A stretch of 64,000 nt of DNA from an uncultured Bacteroidales bacterium (GTDB lineage Bacteria; Bacteroidota; Bacteroidia; Bacteroidales; UBA932): the NCBI GenBank assembly GCA_949294195.1, contig CASFGK010000009.1:124001-188000 (forward strand), written 5' to 3'. Position 1 is the stretch's first letter; every line of letters begins with the position of its first letter. The notes beneath the pieces are model-generated. The model was not told the origin of the DNA, did no database searches, and worked only from the letters and a program-made list of their open reading frames with translations. Of this stretch, positions 33,327 through 42,142 are shown in pieces. A program made the position numbers and the translations under genes.

Positions 33327-35654
33327 TCATTTCACGATGATCTCGTCTACGAACAGGAAGCCTGGAGCACCGCCGCGGGCGTGCCATGCCGGTTTTGAAA
33401 CGATGGTTTCCGCATCAACCCTGATATAGCGCGCCGATGTTTCCGGGAAGGTTACGGTATAGTCCATGATACCGTCGGCATCTTTGGATGAAGGCACCTT
33501 GATATCAATGCGTCCCGCTTCGGTGAAATCGGTCCCGTTATCGGATGTGCTGACAACTATGTTTAGAGGAGGGAAGATGTCGTTAGGTTTGTCGATGAGT
33601 GTCCCGAGTGTCACGCTGCCGTATGCGGTTTCACCGCCCATGTCGACTGTTACGCTGAACGGAGTCTTGTACCATCCGCTCCAGTTCCCGGAACCGTATT
33701 CCCTGTTTCCCCGAAGACCGTCGGCGAATGAATCAGGGGCTCCGAAAGTATATCTTCCCTGCGGTTCTGTGAGGAGTGTGACGGTCTTGCCCATCGCCTT
33801 GTTGTCGCAGAATTCCTGTGTGTAGAGCCTTGTTTCCATGTTGTCCCTTTCAACAACTGCCTTTACAGTGCATCCGCCGCGTACTTCTATCGGTCCGGAG
33901 TACAGAGGGGAGGAACCGTCAGGGACGCTTCCGTCCACTGTGTATCTTATAGGTGCGTCCCCCTGGGTGGACAGGGCCACTTCCACACACTTCTTGTCGT
34001 GGTTTACAGATATTTTGCTGATGACCTGGAATACGGTCTTGGCGTAATTGTATCCCATCATGTCATACATTGCCGCTTCGTGCGTAAGGCTTGAAAGGAA
34101 CCTGTCCCAGTTCTTGACTGACGGCTGGCACCACTGCACTTCGCTCAGGGCTGCCTGACGCGGCAGGATCATGTATTCGAGATGCTCGTCTGAGGCGATG
34201 TATTCGGTCCAGACGTTGGCCTGCACTCCGAGAATATGCTTTCTGGCATCAGGGTCGGTAATTTCCGTGAACGGATCGTATGAATACACCTTTTCGACAG
34301 GGATGTATCCTCCTATGCCGAATGGTTCGTTTTCAATGTCCTTGGCCTGATAGTAGTCAAAATAGAAATGCGAGTTCGGAGTCATGATGACATCATGACC
34401 CATCCTGGATGCCTTTATGCCTCCGTCGCTGCCTCTCCAGGACATGATCGTGGCATCAGGTCCGGGTGTGCCTTCCAGGATTTCATCCCATCCTATGATT
34501 TTCTTCCCTTTTCCGGCGAGGAATTTCTCCATGCGTTCCATGACATAGCTCTGGAGATAGTGTTCGGCATTGAATTCATCGCTGTCCTTAAGCCCCAGTT
34601 CCTTGATCTTGGCCTGGCATACGGGGCATTTCTCCCAGCGCACTTTCGGGCATTCGTCTCCTCCGATATGCACATATCCGGAAGGGAACAGGTCAGCGAC
34701 TTCCGAGAGTACGTCCTCCAGAAACTTCATTGTCTTTTCGTTTCCTGCACAGAGTACGTCATCCGCTATCCCCCACGTTCCCCAAACGTCATAAGGGCCT
34801 CCCGTGCATCCGAGCTCCGGGTATGCGGCCAGGGCTGCGAGCATGTGTCCCGGAAGGTCTATTTCCGGAATAATGTCAATTCCCAGGGCTGCTGCATAGT
34901 CTATAACGTCCTTTATCTGCTCCTGTGTATAGAATCCTCCGTAAGGAATACCGTCATAGTGGCCCCACTCCTTGCGGACGACAGTGCCTTTCCTGACAGA
35001 ACCAACCCCGGTCAGGCGCGGATATTTCTTGATTTCAATCCTCCAGCCCTGGTCATCAGTGAGATGCCAGTGCAGGGTGTTCATCTTGTGGACCGACATC
35101 ATGTCGATGTACTTCTTCACTTCGTCAATACTGAAGAAATGACGGGACACATCCAGATGCATGCCTCTGTATCTGAAACGCGGAGCATCGTTTATATCAA
35201 GGCACGGAAGGGTCCAGTCCTTTTCCGGTGCGGCTGCCTTTCCGTAGACTTCCACAGGGAGCATCTGTTTCAGAGTCTGGATGGCGTAGATGAATCCGTT
35301 GAGGCCGGAAGCATTGATGTCCACATTGTTCCTTTTTACAGATATGAGATACGCTTCTTCCGGCATGGCAGAGTTGTGTATGAAGTTGATGCCTTTGCCT
35401 ACAGAGCCTGTCGTCACGTTTGAGACTGCGCCGGAGGCAAGAGAGAGTTCCTTTGCAAACTTATTCACTGCGGCATCCGTAAGAGAGTCGGTGCCGCTGC
35501 AGTAGAATGCCGCTCCTGCTGCACTGAATGTCCCGCTGTGCATTTCCAGAGAGTTCGGGAACGGGATGATGTCGGGTGTCGCGGCCTTGGGCGCGCAGCT
35601 GACAGCCAGAGCCACGGCTGCTGCAGCCGCCATGATTGTCAAATGGTGTTTCAT
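33327..35654 (-). CDS. GH20 beta-N-acetylhexosaminidase, lipoprotein
   Basis: The enzyme releases terminal beta-GlcNAc or GalNAc from glycans by substrate-assisted catalysis. From the ATG at 35654 it is 775 aa with a lipoprotein signal ending LAVSC. Order: GH20 N-terminal domain, catalytic barrel with the Asp-Glu pair in HIGGDECPK near residue 330, a chitobiase-like C-terminal fold (YTVDGSVPDGSSPLYSG), and an F5/8 type C-like domain ending the protein. It lies 103 bp after a second GH20 gene. Probably surface or periplasmic; host mucin is a likely source of substrate, by inference. Confidence 0.92.
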   Translation of the reverse strand: MKHHLTIMAAAAAVALAVSCAPKAATPDIIPFPNSLEMHSGTFSAAGAAFYCSGTDSLTDAAVNKFAKELSLASGAVSNVTTGSVGKGINFIHNSAMPEEAYLISVKRNNVDINASGLNGFIYAIQTLKQMLPVEVYGKAAAPEKDWTLPCLDINDAPRFRYRGMHLDVSRHFFSIDEVKKYIDMMSVHKMNTLHWHLTDDQGWRIEIKKYPRLTGVGSVRKGTVVRKEWGHYDGIPYGGFYTQEQIKDVIDYAAALGIDIIPEIDLPGHMLAALAAYPELGCTGGPYDVWGTWGIADDVLCAGNEKTMKFLEDVLSEVADLFPSGYVHIGGDECPKVRWEKCPVCQAKIKELGLKDSDEFNAEHYLQSYVMERMEKFLAGKGKKIIGWDEILEGTPGPDATIMSWRGSDGGIKASRMGHDVIMTPNSHFYFDYYQAKDIENEPFGIGGYIPVEKVYSYDPFTEITDPDARKHILGVQANVWTEYIASDEHLEYMILPRQAALSEVQWCQPSVKNWDRFLSSLTHEAAMYDMMGYNYAKTVFQVISKISVNHDKKCVEVALSTQGDAPIRYTVDGSVPDGSSPLYSGPIEVRGGCTVKAVVERDNMETRLYTQEFCDNKAMGKTVTLLTEPQGRYTFGAPDSFADGLRGNREYGSGNWSGWYKTPFSVTVDMGGETAYGSVTLGTLIDKPNDIFPPLNIVVSTSDNGTDFTEAGRIDIKVPSSKDADGIMDYTVTFPETSARYIRVDAETIVSKPAWHARGGAPGFLFVDEIIVK

Positions 35655-35757
35655 GTTGTTATTCCGATTTTTGATTGTTTCCGTCAGATTATTCAGATTG
35701 TCCGTCTCCACCCGGGACTGCAACATGCAGAGCACGGTCCGGAGCAGGAATTTCCTG

Positions 35758-37836
35758 TCAGTTTACCACCAGTTCATCGATGAACAGGCAGGCGCCCGGT
35801 CTTGTGGCCCGCTGTGCATAGACTCTTACATATCTTGCCTTTTCGTTGCATATCACGGAGTACTGCTTGAAGAAAATGAAATTCTGTTTGTCGGATATGT
35901 CCTGATATGCCGTACCTAACAGCCTGAAATCTTCCCCGTCTTCGGAGATGTACACTTCCATTTTCTGCGGGATGTGGACCCAGGCTCCGGTCACGTTCAT
36001 GAAAGTCGCCCCTACATAATGTATCGGCTTGACGCTTCCCAGATCCACTGTCACGTCGGCATCGCTGAAGAAGCCCTGCCATTTCTTGTCTCCGTAAGTC
36101 CATCCTCCGCAGATTCCGTCTGTCAGCGCCCCGTCGCCTCCTGCCGGGTACTGGTCCGTATATCTGATGTTGTATGTCACCTTGCAGCCTTTGGCCAGAT
36201 GCTCCAGAGCGGACTGGCTCTCTTTCCTGTCACCGTATTCGGTCCTAAGGTCGAACGTACTGTATCCCTTTTCCTGCAGCAGTCCGCACAGCTCCAGCGC
36301 CCTTTCCCTGAACCCTTCGTAGTCTTTCGTCCCGGCAGGACTCCATCCGATTTCCGCAATGGCGAAGGCTCTCGGGTAATACATGTATTCGGCATGGCTG
36401 TCTTCATGGATGTACTCCGACCACAGGTTGCCCTGCACTCCGAGCAGATGTTCCGCATCCTCTTCCGACATTCCTTCCTCCATCGGTTCATAAGAATAGG
36501 TCTTTGAGAGCGGAAGATAGCCTCCGATAGCCTCCGGTTCCTTGAACGGAGCATCCTGCGTGTAGTCCAGATAGCAGTAGGTGCCGGGGGTCATGATGAC
36601 ATCATGGCCTGATTTTAGCGCCTTTATTCCGCCTTCCGTCCCTCTCCATGACATTACGGTCGCATTCGGGGCGAGACCGCCCTGCAGGATTTCGTCCCAG
36701 CCTATGATCTTCTTTCCCTTTGAGTTCACGAATTCTTCTATGCGGTGTATAAGGTAGCTCTGAAGCTCGTCGACATTTTCCAGTCCTTCTTCCTGCATCC
36801 TCCTCAGACAGTCGGGACAGGTCTTCCATCCGCTTTTGGATGCCTCGTCACCTCCGATATGTACATATTGTGACGGGAAAAGTTCCATGACCTCGGTCAG
36901 CACGTTCTCCAGAAAAGTGAAAGTGGCCTCTTTCCCCGGGCAGAAGTCGGAGTTCCTGTATGGCTCTCCGCTGCATGAAAGTTCAGGATAGGCAGCCATT
37001 ACTTCTTCGCTGTGGCCCGGCATTTCTATTTCAGGAATGACCTCTATATGAAGTCTTTCCGCATAAGCCAGGATTTCCCGGATATCGTCTTTGGTATAGA
37101 AGCCTCCTGCGGCAGCAGGATCCGACTGTTCGCAATATACCGGATCGGCAGACCAGTCTGTCCATTTGGCATAGGGCCTCCACGCAGCGAACCCGGTGAG
37201 CCTCGGGTACTTTTCTATCTCTATCCTCCATCCGGCCCCGTCTGTAAGATGCAGGTGCATCCTGTTCAGTTTCAGCAGTGCCATGGCCTCCATCTGTTTC
37301 ATGAGGAACTCTTTGGACCGGAAGTTCCTGGAAACATCGAAATGCAGTCCTCTGTAGCCGAACCTCGGGCTGTCAGTCACAGTGCAGCACTGCAGCTCAC
37401 GCACTTTCCCTTCCCTTGTCATCTGCAGAAGTGTCTGCAGTCCGTAAAATGCCCCGGCTTCAGTCAGAGCCTTTATCCTGATTTGCTCCGGAGTGATTTC
37501 AAGGCGGTAGGCTTCGTCTTCCTTTCCCTTGAAAACCAGGCCTTTGACTGCCTTGTCGCCGGTTTCTATTACGATATCCGCATCTTTCTGCCTGCCTGCC
37601 GGAACAAAGCCGTTCCCGAGACTTTCAAGATATGGAACGAGCTGTCCGGAGTTTTCTCCTTTTATGTAAAATGCGGCTCCGGATTCCGGAAGGCGGAATG
37701 TCCCTTCATCGATTTCGGTACGTTCGGGAGCAGGAATTATCTGTACAGGTGAACCCGGAATACGGGAAGTGTCCTTTTCTTCGGCAGAAGCCGTGACAGC
37801 CAGACACAAGGCAAGACAGGTCAAAATGAATTTCAT
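35758..37836 (-). CDS. GH20 beta-N-acetylhexosaminidase, secreted
   Basis: The 692-aa protein has a signal peptide ending TASAEE, a GH20 N-terminal domain, and the catalytic barrel with HIGGDEASK near residue 330. A C-terminal discoidin-like domain follows (VDLGSVKPIHYVGATFMN), but the chitobiase-like fold of its neighbour is not obvious. The two GH20 proteins share blocks throughout (YSYEP, LLGVQGNLWSEYI against HILGVQANVWTEYI), so the pair arose by an old duplication. No lipobox is seen here, unlike the downstream copy, so their locations may differ. Confidence 0.92.
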   Translation of the reverse strand: MKFILTCLALCLAVTASAEEKDTSRIPGSPVQIIPAPERTEIDEGTFRLPESGAAFYIKGENSGQLVPYLESLGNGFVPAGRQKDADIVIETGDKAVKGLVFKGKEDEAYRLEITPEQIRIKALTEAGAFYGLQTLLQMTREGKVRELQCCTVTDSPRFGYRGLHFDVSRNFRSKEFLMKQMEAMALLKLNRMHLHLTDGAGWRIEIEKYPRLTGFAAWRPYAKWTDWSADPVYCEQSDPAAAGGFYTKDDIREILAYAERLHIEVIPEIEMPGHSEEVMAAYPELSCSGEPYRNSDFCPGKEATFTFLENVLTEVMELFPSQYVHIGGDEASKSGWKTCPDCLRRMQEEGLENVDELQSYLIHRIEEFVNSKGKKIIGWDEILQGGLAPNATVMSWRGTEGGIKALKSGHDVIMTPGTYCYLDYTQDAPFKEPEAIGGYLPLSKTYSYEPMEEGMSEEDAEHLLGVQGNLWSEYIHEDSHAEYMYYPRAFAIAEIGWSPAGTKDYEGFRERALELCGLLQEKGYSTFDLRTEYGDRKESQSALEHLAKGCKVTYNIRYTDQYPAGGDGALTDGICGGWTYGDKKWQGFFSDADVTVDLGSVKPIHYVGATFMNVTGAWVHIPQKMEVYISEDGEDFRLLGTAYQDISDKQNFIFFKQYSVICNEKARYVRVYAQRATRPGACLFIDELVVN

Positions 37837-38021
37837 ATTATAAGAGCAATGTGTGGTTATTATTCCAAGGTTACGACATATCCTGCTAAAGTACGATAAT
37901 TTTATTATTATCCGAAATAAGATGCCCCGATTTTCCGAAAATCATCCGGAATCTTTCCGTTACCGGGCAGTTTACCTATCAATAGGGATACGGGGTTGCC
38001 CGTTTTACTGATAAATGGCGA

Positions 38022-38052
38022 TTGTTCCCGGCATGACGAGTATGTACCTTTG
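38022..38052 (+). promoter_or_regulatory. Promoter of hemerythrin-luxR pair
   Basis: TTG (38022-38024), a 20-nt spacer and TACCTTTG (38045-38052) fit the consensus closely. The predicted leader of about 140 nt contains the 38113-38145 dyad. Confidence 0.65.
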
Positions 38053-38112
38053 CATCCGAAGATTGAGATTTTAGGCCATATAGTTAAAAAGTTTAGATCC
38101 TTTTAATTGTTG

Positions 38113-38145
38113 TTAATTGTGGTGCCGTGACGGTACCACAATTAA
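38113..38145. promoter_or_regulatory. Long dyad, possible operator or leader hairpin
   Basis: Two 14-bp arms, TTAATTGTGGTGCC and GGTACCACAATTAA, pair with one G-U wobble around a 5-nt loop. There is no U-tract after it, so a terminator is unlikely. It lies 33 bp upstream of a second -7 box at 38178 and may bind a regulator. Confidence 0.55.
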
Positions 38146-38196
38146 ATCGTGCAGAACAGTGATTCTGGAATTTATGCTATCTTTGGAGGATGAACA

Positions 38197-38931
38197 ATGG
38201 AAGAAGAATCTATGGTTAGGAAAAAGAACATGAAAGACAGGGCTGTGCTTTCGCCGTCGATGAAGATGGCTGACCTTGTAAACCTGAACTATCATCTGCT
38301 TGGGGTCCTTTCCAGGTTGGGGATGGATCTGGGATTCGGGGAGATAACTGTCGGGGAAGCCTGCCGCAGACATTCCCTGAATGTCGGGTCTTTCCTGCTG
38401 ATATGCAATGTATATACTTATGACGACTATATTCCTGCAGGGGACCTGCTTTTTTCGGCATTCCCCGGTGATATAGTGAAATATCTCCACAGTTCACATG
38501 CTTTCTATCTCGGGCATGAGCTCCCGGACCTGGAGCAGTCTCTGAAAAGGCTGGTGACTCCGTGCGATGAGAAACTGAAGCTCATCATAGACAGATTCTT
38601 TTCCGACTACAAGAAAGAGGTGGAGAACCATTTTGCCTATGAAGAGTCTGTGGTTTTCCCTTATATAGAGACATTTTCGACGGACCATGACGGACAGGGC
38701 TATTCCATCGAGCAGTTCGAGGAGAACCACAGCAATATCGATGAAAAGCTGTGGGACCTGAAAAACATCGTGATGAAGTATCTGCCGGAAGTCTGTGACA
38801 CGGTGTTGAGGAACGATGTCCTGTATCATATATGCTATCTTGAAGATGACCTCGGGAAGCACACTCTCATAGAGAACAATGTACTTATTCCGATGATGAC
38901 CAGACTGGAAGAAAATGAAACACGGAAATAG
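38197..38931 (+). CDS. Hemerythrin-domain protein, RIC/YtfE-like
   Basis: The 244-aa protein resembles di-iron RIC proteins (YtfE, ScdA) that help repair Fe-S centres damaged by nitric oxide or oxidants. The N-terminal part has a ScdA-like ITVGEACRRHSLNVGSFLL block. The hemerythrin bundle supplies iron ligands in HSSHAFYLGHELP, HFAYEESVVFPY, EENHSNIDEKL and HTLIENNVLIPMM. It overlaps the following LuxR-type regulator by 17 bp, so they are translationally linked. Iron binding is inferred from the motif spacing. Confidence 0.85.
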   Translation: MEEESMVRKKNMKDRAVLSPSMKMADLVNLNYHLLGVLSRLGMDLGFGEITVGEACRRHSLNVGSFLLICNVYTYDDYIPAGDLLFSAFPGDIVKYLHSSHAFYLGHELPDLEQSLKRLVTPCDEKLKLIIDRFFSDYKKEVENHFAYEESVVFPYIETFSTDHDGQGYSIEQFEENHSNIDEKLWDLKNIVMKYLPEVCDTVLRNDVLYHICYLEDDLGKHTLIENNVLIPMMTRLEENETRK

Positions 38932-39520
38932 AGTCAAGGTACTTCTGATCATTCCTTCACGGATAATGGCAAGGGGAATGGAAGGCGTATTCCATGACCT
39001 TGGGGAGTTTTCCGTGGAAGGTATCCTGACCGACCTTTCACGCACGAGCGAAGTCAGGCTGAAGAACATGGATGCGGATATGATCGTGGTGGACCCGGTG
39101 ATATTCGACAGTGCGTCGAGAGCTGTCGGGAAATCCCGCATAGCCGAGTATTCGGATGCAGCCGTAGTCGCTCTCCAGACTGTCCCCATGGAAGACGAGG
39201 TGTGGAGACAGTACGATGAAGTCATCAACATATATGATGCGCCGCCGGCGATCATCAGAAAGCTGCGTGCCGTGCTTGCCGGCAGAAAGGACTCGCCCAA
39301 GACTGACAGCCAGGAACTGTCCGTCAGGGAAAAGGAGATACTTGTCTGTGTGGCCAAGGGCATGCTGAACAAGGAAATCGCCGACCTGTACAATATTTCC
39401 ATCTATACAGTCATCACGCACCGGAAGAACATAACCAGGAAGACAGGTATCAAGACCGTTGCCGGACTGACCGTATATGCGCTTCTGAACAATCTTATAG
39501 ATGCCAATTCAATAGAGTAG
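38915..39520 (+). CDS. LuxR-family response regulator
   Basis: The 201-aa protein has an N-terminal receiver-like domain (VKVLLIIPSRIMARGMEGVF) with a candidate phospho-acceptor in DMIVVDPVIFD, and a C-terminal LuxR helix-turn-helix (LSVREKEILVCVAKGMLNKE, then IADLYNISIYTVITHRKNI). The receiver is divergent and no histidine kinase is adjacent, so it may not be phosphorylated. It overlaps the hemerythrin gene, suggesting that the pair senses and answers a redox or nitrosative signal. DNA targets are unknown; the 38113 dyad is a candidate. Confidence 0.85.
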   Translation: MKHGNRVKVLLIIPSRIMARGMEGVFHDLGEFSVEGILTDLSRTSEVRLKNMDADMIVVDPVIFDSASRAVGKSRIAEYSDAAVVALQTVPMEDEVWRQYDEVINIYDAPPAIIRKLRAVLAGRKDSPKTDSQELSVREKEILVCVAKGMLNKEIADLYNISIYTVITHRKNITRKTGIKTVAGLTVYALLNNLIDANSIE

Positions 39521-39527
39521 AGAATAT

Positions 39528-39818
39528 ATGGACCTGAACTTCTGGGGCCTGGCAGCAGGTCTCGCTACATTTTTCATTATCGGCGCTTTCCATCCCATAG
39601 TCATAAAGGCGGAGTATTATTTCGGCAAAGGCTGCTGGTGGGTTTTCCTGCTTGCAGGGATTGTCTTTGCAGTCCTGTCTCTGCTGGTTGCGAATACATT
39701 CGGGGCCACAATCCTGGGTGTGATATCCTTTTCCTGCTTCTGGTCCATTCTGGAGCTGTTTGAACAGGAAAAGAGGGTGGAAAAAGGATGGTTCCCGAAG
39801 AATCCGCGGAGGAAATAG
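39528..39818 (+). CDS. DUF4491 family small membrane protein
   Basis: The 96-aa protein has three hydrophobic segments and matches DUF4491, a small Bacteroidota family: start NFWGLAAGLATFFIIGAFHP, then FGKGCWWVF, and an EKRVEKGWFPKNP end. It begins 8 bp after the LuxR stop and is probably in the same transcript. Function is unknown. Confidence 0.85.
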   Translation: MDLNFWGLAAGLATFFIIGAFHPIVIKAEYYFGKGCWWVFLLAGIVFAVLSLLVANTFGATILGVISFSCFWSILELFEQEKRVEKGWFPKNPRRK

Positions 39819-39842
39819 CGCTACGGCTCCGTATTCCGGGGC

Positions 39843-41111
39843 CTACGAGTATTTTTTCGGGAAACGCAGAAGGATAGCCAGGAAGGCCATCAGTCCCAGA
39901 GCATAAGGATAGTAGAGATACTTGATTATGGACAGGGCGGAGACTCCTGCAAGACCTGCAGCCATGAGCATCTGTGCCCCGTACGGGATGATTCCCTGTA
40001 CCATGCAGGAGAATGTATCCAGAATACTGGCAGTCTTTCTTTTGTCCAGTCCGAACTTCAGGGTGATGTCTTTTGCAAGACGTCCGGTGGTGATGATTGC
40101 AATGGTATTGTTTGCCGTACAGATATTTGCAAGGCTCACAAGAGCCGCTATACAGAGTTCGGCCCCGCGCTTGCCCTTGATTTTCTTCGTGAGTCCGGAA
40201 ACGATGAAGTCTATTCCTCCGTTTGTCCGTATCATCTCCAGCATCCCTCCTGCCAGCATGGTCACTATGATGAGTTCTCCCATGCCCCCGATTCCCTTGC
40301 CCATGGCGACAAGCCATCCTGTCCAGCCGAAGTCCCCGCATGAGAATCCGATAATGGCGTTGGCTGCAATCCCGAGAGCGAGTACCGATACGACATTCAT
40401 TCCGGCCAGGGCAAGCCATATCACCATTATGTACGGGACGAGCTTTATCCATGCTATGGAGTCTGTCTGGCCGGGGATTTCAGTTCCTGTCCCGATAAGT
40501 ACGTATGCAGCTGTGACGACAAGGGCGGCCGGAGCCGCAATCGCCACGTTGACCCTGAACTTGTCTTTCATGGCGCATTCCTGGGTGCGGGTCGCTGCGA
40601 TGGTCGTATCGGAGATGAACGAGAGGTTGTCTCCGAAGAACGCCCCGCCGGCTACAATTGCCGTCATGAATGCCGTTCCGACACCTGTCTGGCCGGCGAT
40701 TCCCGCCGCGACCGGGACAAGGGCCACGATAGTACCGACGCTTGTGCCTATGGCCATGGATATGAAACATGAAGCCAGGAAAATCCCGGCATAAAGGAGC
40801 TTGTCAGGGAGAACCCTCAGCGTAAGTCCGACTGTGGCGTCTACTGCTCCGATCTCCTGTACCGTGGAGGCGAATGCTCCTGCCAGAACGAATATCCAGA
40901 TCATCAGCAGCACGTTCCTGTCTCCGGCTCCGCTTGAGAATACGGCTATTTTCTCTTCTGTCGTACCCCTGCTTGTCAGAAGAGCGTATATGGAAGCCAC
41001 CATAAATGCGGCGGTAATCGGAATCTTGTAGAAATCCTTCTCCAGAAGGGAAGATACCAGATATACGGCCAGAAATACGACCAGAGGACTCAGGGCCAGC
41101 CAGCCGTTCAT
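39843..41111 (-). CDS. NhaC-family Na+/H+ antiporter
   Basis: The protein is an inner-membrane antiporter with about 11 helices. I prefer the ATG at 41111 (422 aa, start NGWLALSPLVVFLAVYLV); the ATG at 41174 adds 21 hydrophilic residues and is also possible because it lies 19 nt after the predicted transcription start. NhaC-like blocks include SMAIGTSVGTIVALVPVA and GGAFFGDNLSFISDTTIAA. It converges on DUF4491 across 24 bp. Na+ against other organic exchange cannot be told from sequence. Confidence 0.9.
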   Translation of the reverse strand: MNGWLALSPLVVFLAVYLVSSLLEKDFYKIPITAAFMVASIYALLTSRGTTEEKIAVFSSGAGDRNVLLMIWIFVLAGAFASTVQEIGAVDATVGLTLRVLPDKLLYAGIFLASCFISMAIGTSVGTIVALVPVAAGIAGQTGVGTAFMTAIVAGGAFFGDNLSFISDTTIAATRTQECAMKDKFRVNVAIAAPAALVVTAAYVLIGTGTEIPGQTDSIAWIKLVPYIMVIWLALAGMNVVSVLALGIAANAIIGFSCGDFGWTGWLVAMGKGIGGMGELIIVTMLAGGMLEMIRTNGGIDFIVSGLTKKIKGKRGAELCIAALVSLANICTANNTIAIITTGRLAKDITLKFGLDKRKTASILDTFSCMVQGIIPYGAQMLMAAGLAGVSALSIIKYLYYPYALGLMAFLAILLRFPKKYS

Positions 41112-41200
41112 CTTCCGGCCGCCTTTCCCGAATCCTCCGGCAAAGTCCGTATATTTGTCAGGAATGATACCCATTGCCGTCGATTTTCAGAAACAGGCTG

Positions 41201-41232
41201 CAAAAATAGCAACTTTTCCCGACCGGAGCAAA
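41201..41232 (-). promoter_or_regulatory. Promoter of nhaC-like gene
   Basis: On the minus strand TTTG (41229-41232), a 20-nt spacer and TATTTTTG (41201-41208) give a near-perfect consensus. It lies right after the PorV-like stop, so nhaC is separate from locus A. Confidence 0.75.
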
Positions 41233-41235
41233 AAC

Positions 41236-42138
41236 TCAGAACCAGTACCCGATTCCGAACAGCAGTGTATTCTTCAACGTTTCCGACCCTGTGAGCCATG
41301 TTGCGTCCAGACTGAATCCGGCCAGCCGTATTCCGATTCCTGCAGAAGCAAAAGAAGAAAGACCTTCCGAACGGTCCCCGTAATGATAGCCGGCGCGGAC
41401 AAATCCTATATCGCAAATGCTGTACTCCAGGCCGGCTCCGGCCATAAAAGCCCCGCTGAACAGGTAGTCGGCTTCCGCATTGACGGTGAGTCCGAAGCCT
41501 GATTTCCAGGCCGCTCCTGCCTTTACAAGCATCGGGAGAGAGTAGCTGCTGTCTCCACCGTAGCTTATTCTGGTACCTGCGTTGCAAAGGGCGGCGCCTG
41601 CACTTACCGATCTTCTCTGCCATGAGACGGAAATGTCTGCACCGAAAGCTGTTCCGGAGAGTCCTTCACTTATCGAGGAGTTCATGACTTTCCCCGTGAC
41701 GGCCAACGAAAGTCCGTCAATAATCTGCACCGATACGGCAAGATTGCCTGCAAGTTCGGCAGGGGTGAAGTGCCCGGTGATCCCCCCGGATGCGGAAGTG
41801 ATATCCATAGGTCTGTCCATCAGGTACTTGCCGGAAAGTCCGATGCCAATCCTGTTTCCCACTCTGACAAATGCGCCGAATCCTATGTTCTGGCTGTCTG
41901 CCGAGCCGGGAGCCCACAGACTGTAGCTGGCCCCCGCGGCAAAGGTCTTTTCCGAAAGGGACATGGCTGCAGCGTTGTTGTCAACTGCGAATGCATTTGC
42001 CTCTCTTGCTACGGATGCACCTGCAACCGCAGCCGATTCGGGATCCGAAAACACCAGCAGAGAGGAAAGGGCCTGGGCTTCGGATAAGGGACATGAGAGC
42101 AGACAGGCTGCCAGTATAATGCATATTTTCTTTTTCAT
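41236..42138 (-). CDS. PorV/PorQ-like outer-membrane beta-barrel protein
   Basis: From the ATG at 42138 the protein is 300 aa: a signal peptide (KKICIILAACLLSCPLSEA), then amphipathic Gly-rich strands ending in aromatic residues (GIGYWF). The early SLLVFSDPESAAVAGASVA and DNNAAAMSL blocks resemble PorV/PorQ proteins that carry T9SS cargo at the outer membrane. It starts 4 bp after the stop of the S8 protease that has a T9SS sorting domain, so it may be a dedicated shuttle for that protease. The genuine PorV of the core T9SS is probably elsewhere. Confidence 0.78.
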   Translation of the reverse strand: MKKKICIILAACLLSCPLSEAQALSSLLVFSDPESAAVAGASVAREANAFAVDNNAAAMSLSEKTFAAGASYSLWAPGSADSQNIGFGAFVRVGNRIGIGLSGKYLMDRPMDITSASGGITGHFTPAELAGNLAVSVQIIDGLSLAVTGKVMNSSISEGLSGTAFGADISVSWQRRSVSAGAALCNAGTRISYGGDSSYSLPMLVKAGAAWKSGFGLTVNAEADYLFSGAFMAGAGLEYSICDIGFVRAGYHYGDRSEGLSSFASAGIGIRLAGFSLDATWLTGSETLKNTLLFGIGYWF

Positions 42139-42142
42139 AAAT

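Larger units (their letters stand above)
37837..38196. other. Intergenic region (360 bp) between divergent GH20 and hemerythrin genes
   Basis: No gene is seen. It holds a promoter for the hemerythrin gene (38022-38052), a long dyad (38113-38145), and a second TATCTTTG box at 38178-38185, followed by GGAGGA shortly before the start codon. On the minus strand a weak TACTTTAG near 37890 could serve the GH20 pair. Confidence 0.6.

Noticed and set aside
34368..35423. 351-codon plus-strand frame opposite GH20
   Set aside because: Antisense shadow of conserved GH20 sequence; no recognisable protein features.
38113..38145. Dyad read as an intrinsic terminator
   Set aside because: There is no T-run on either side and it lies within the leader of the hemerythrin gene, so an operator or RNA structure is more likely.
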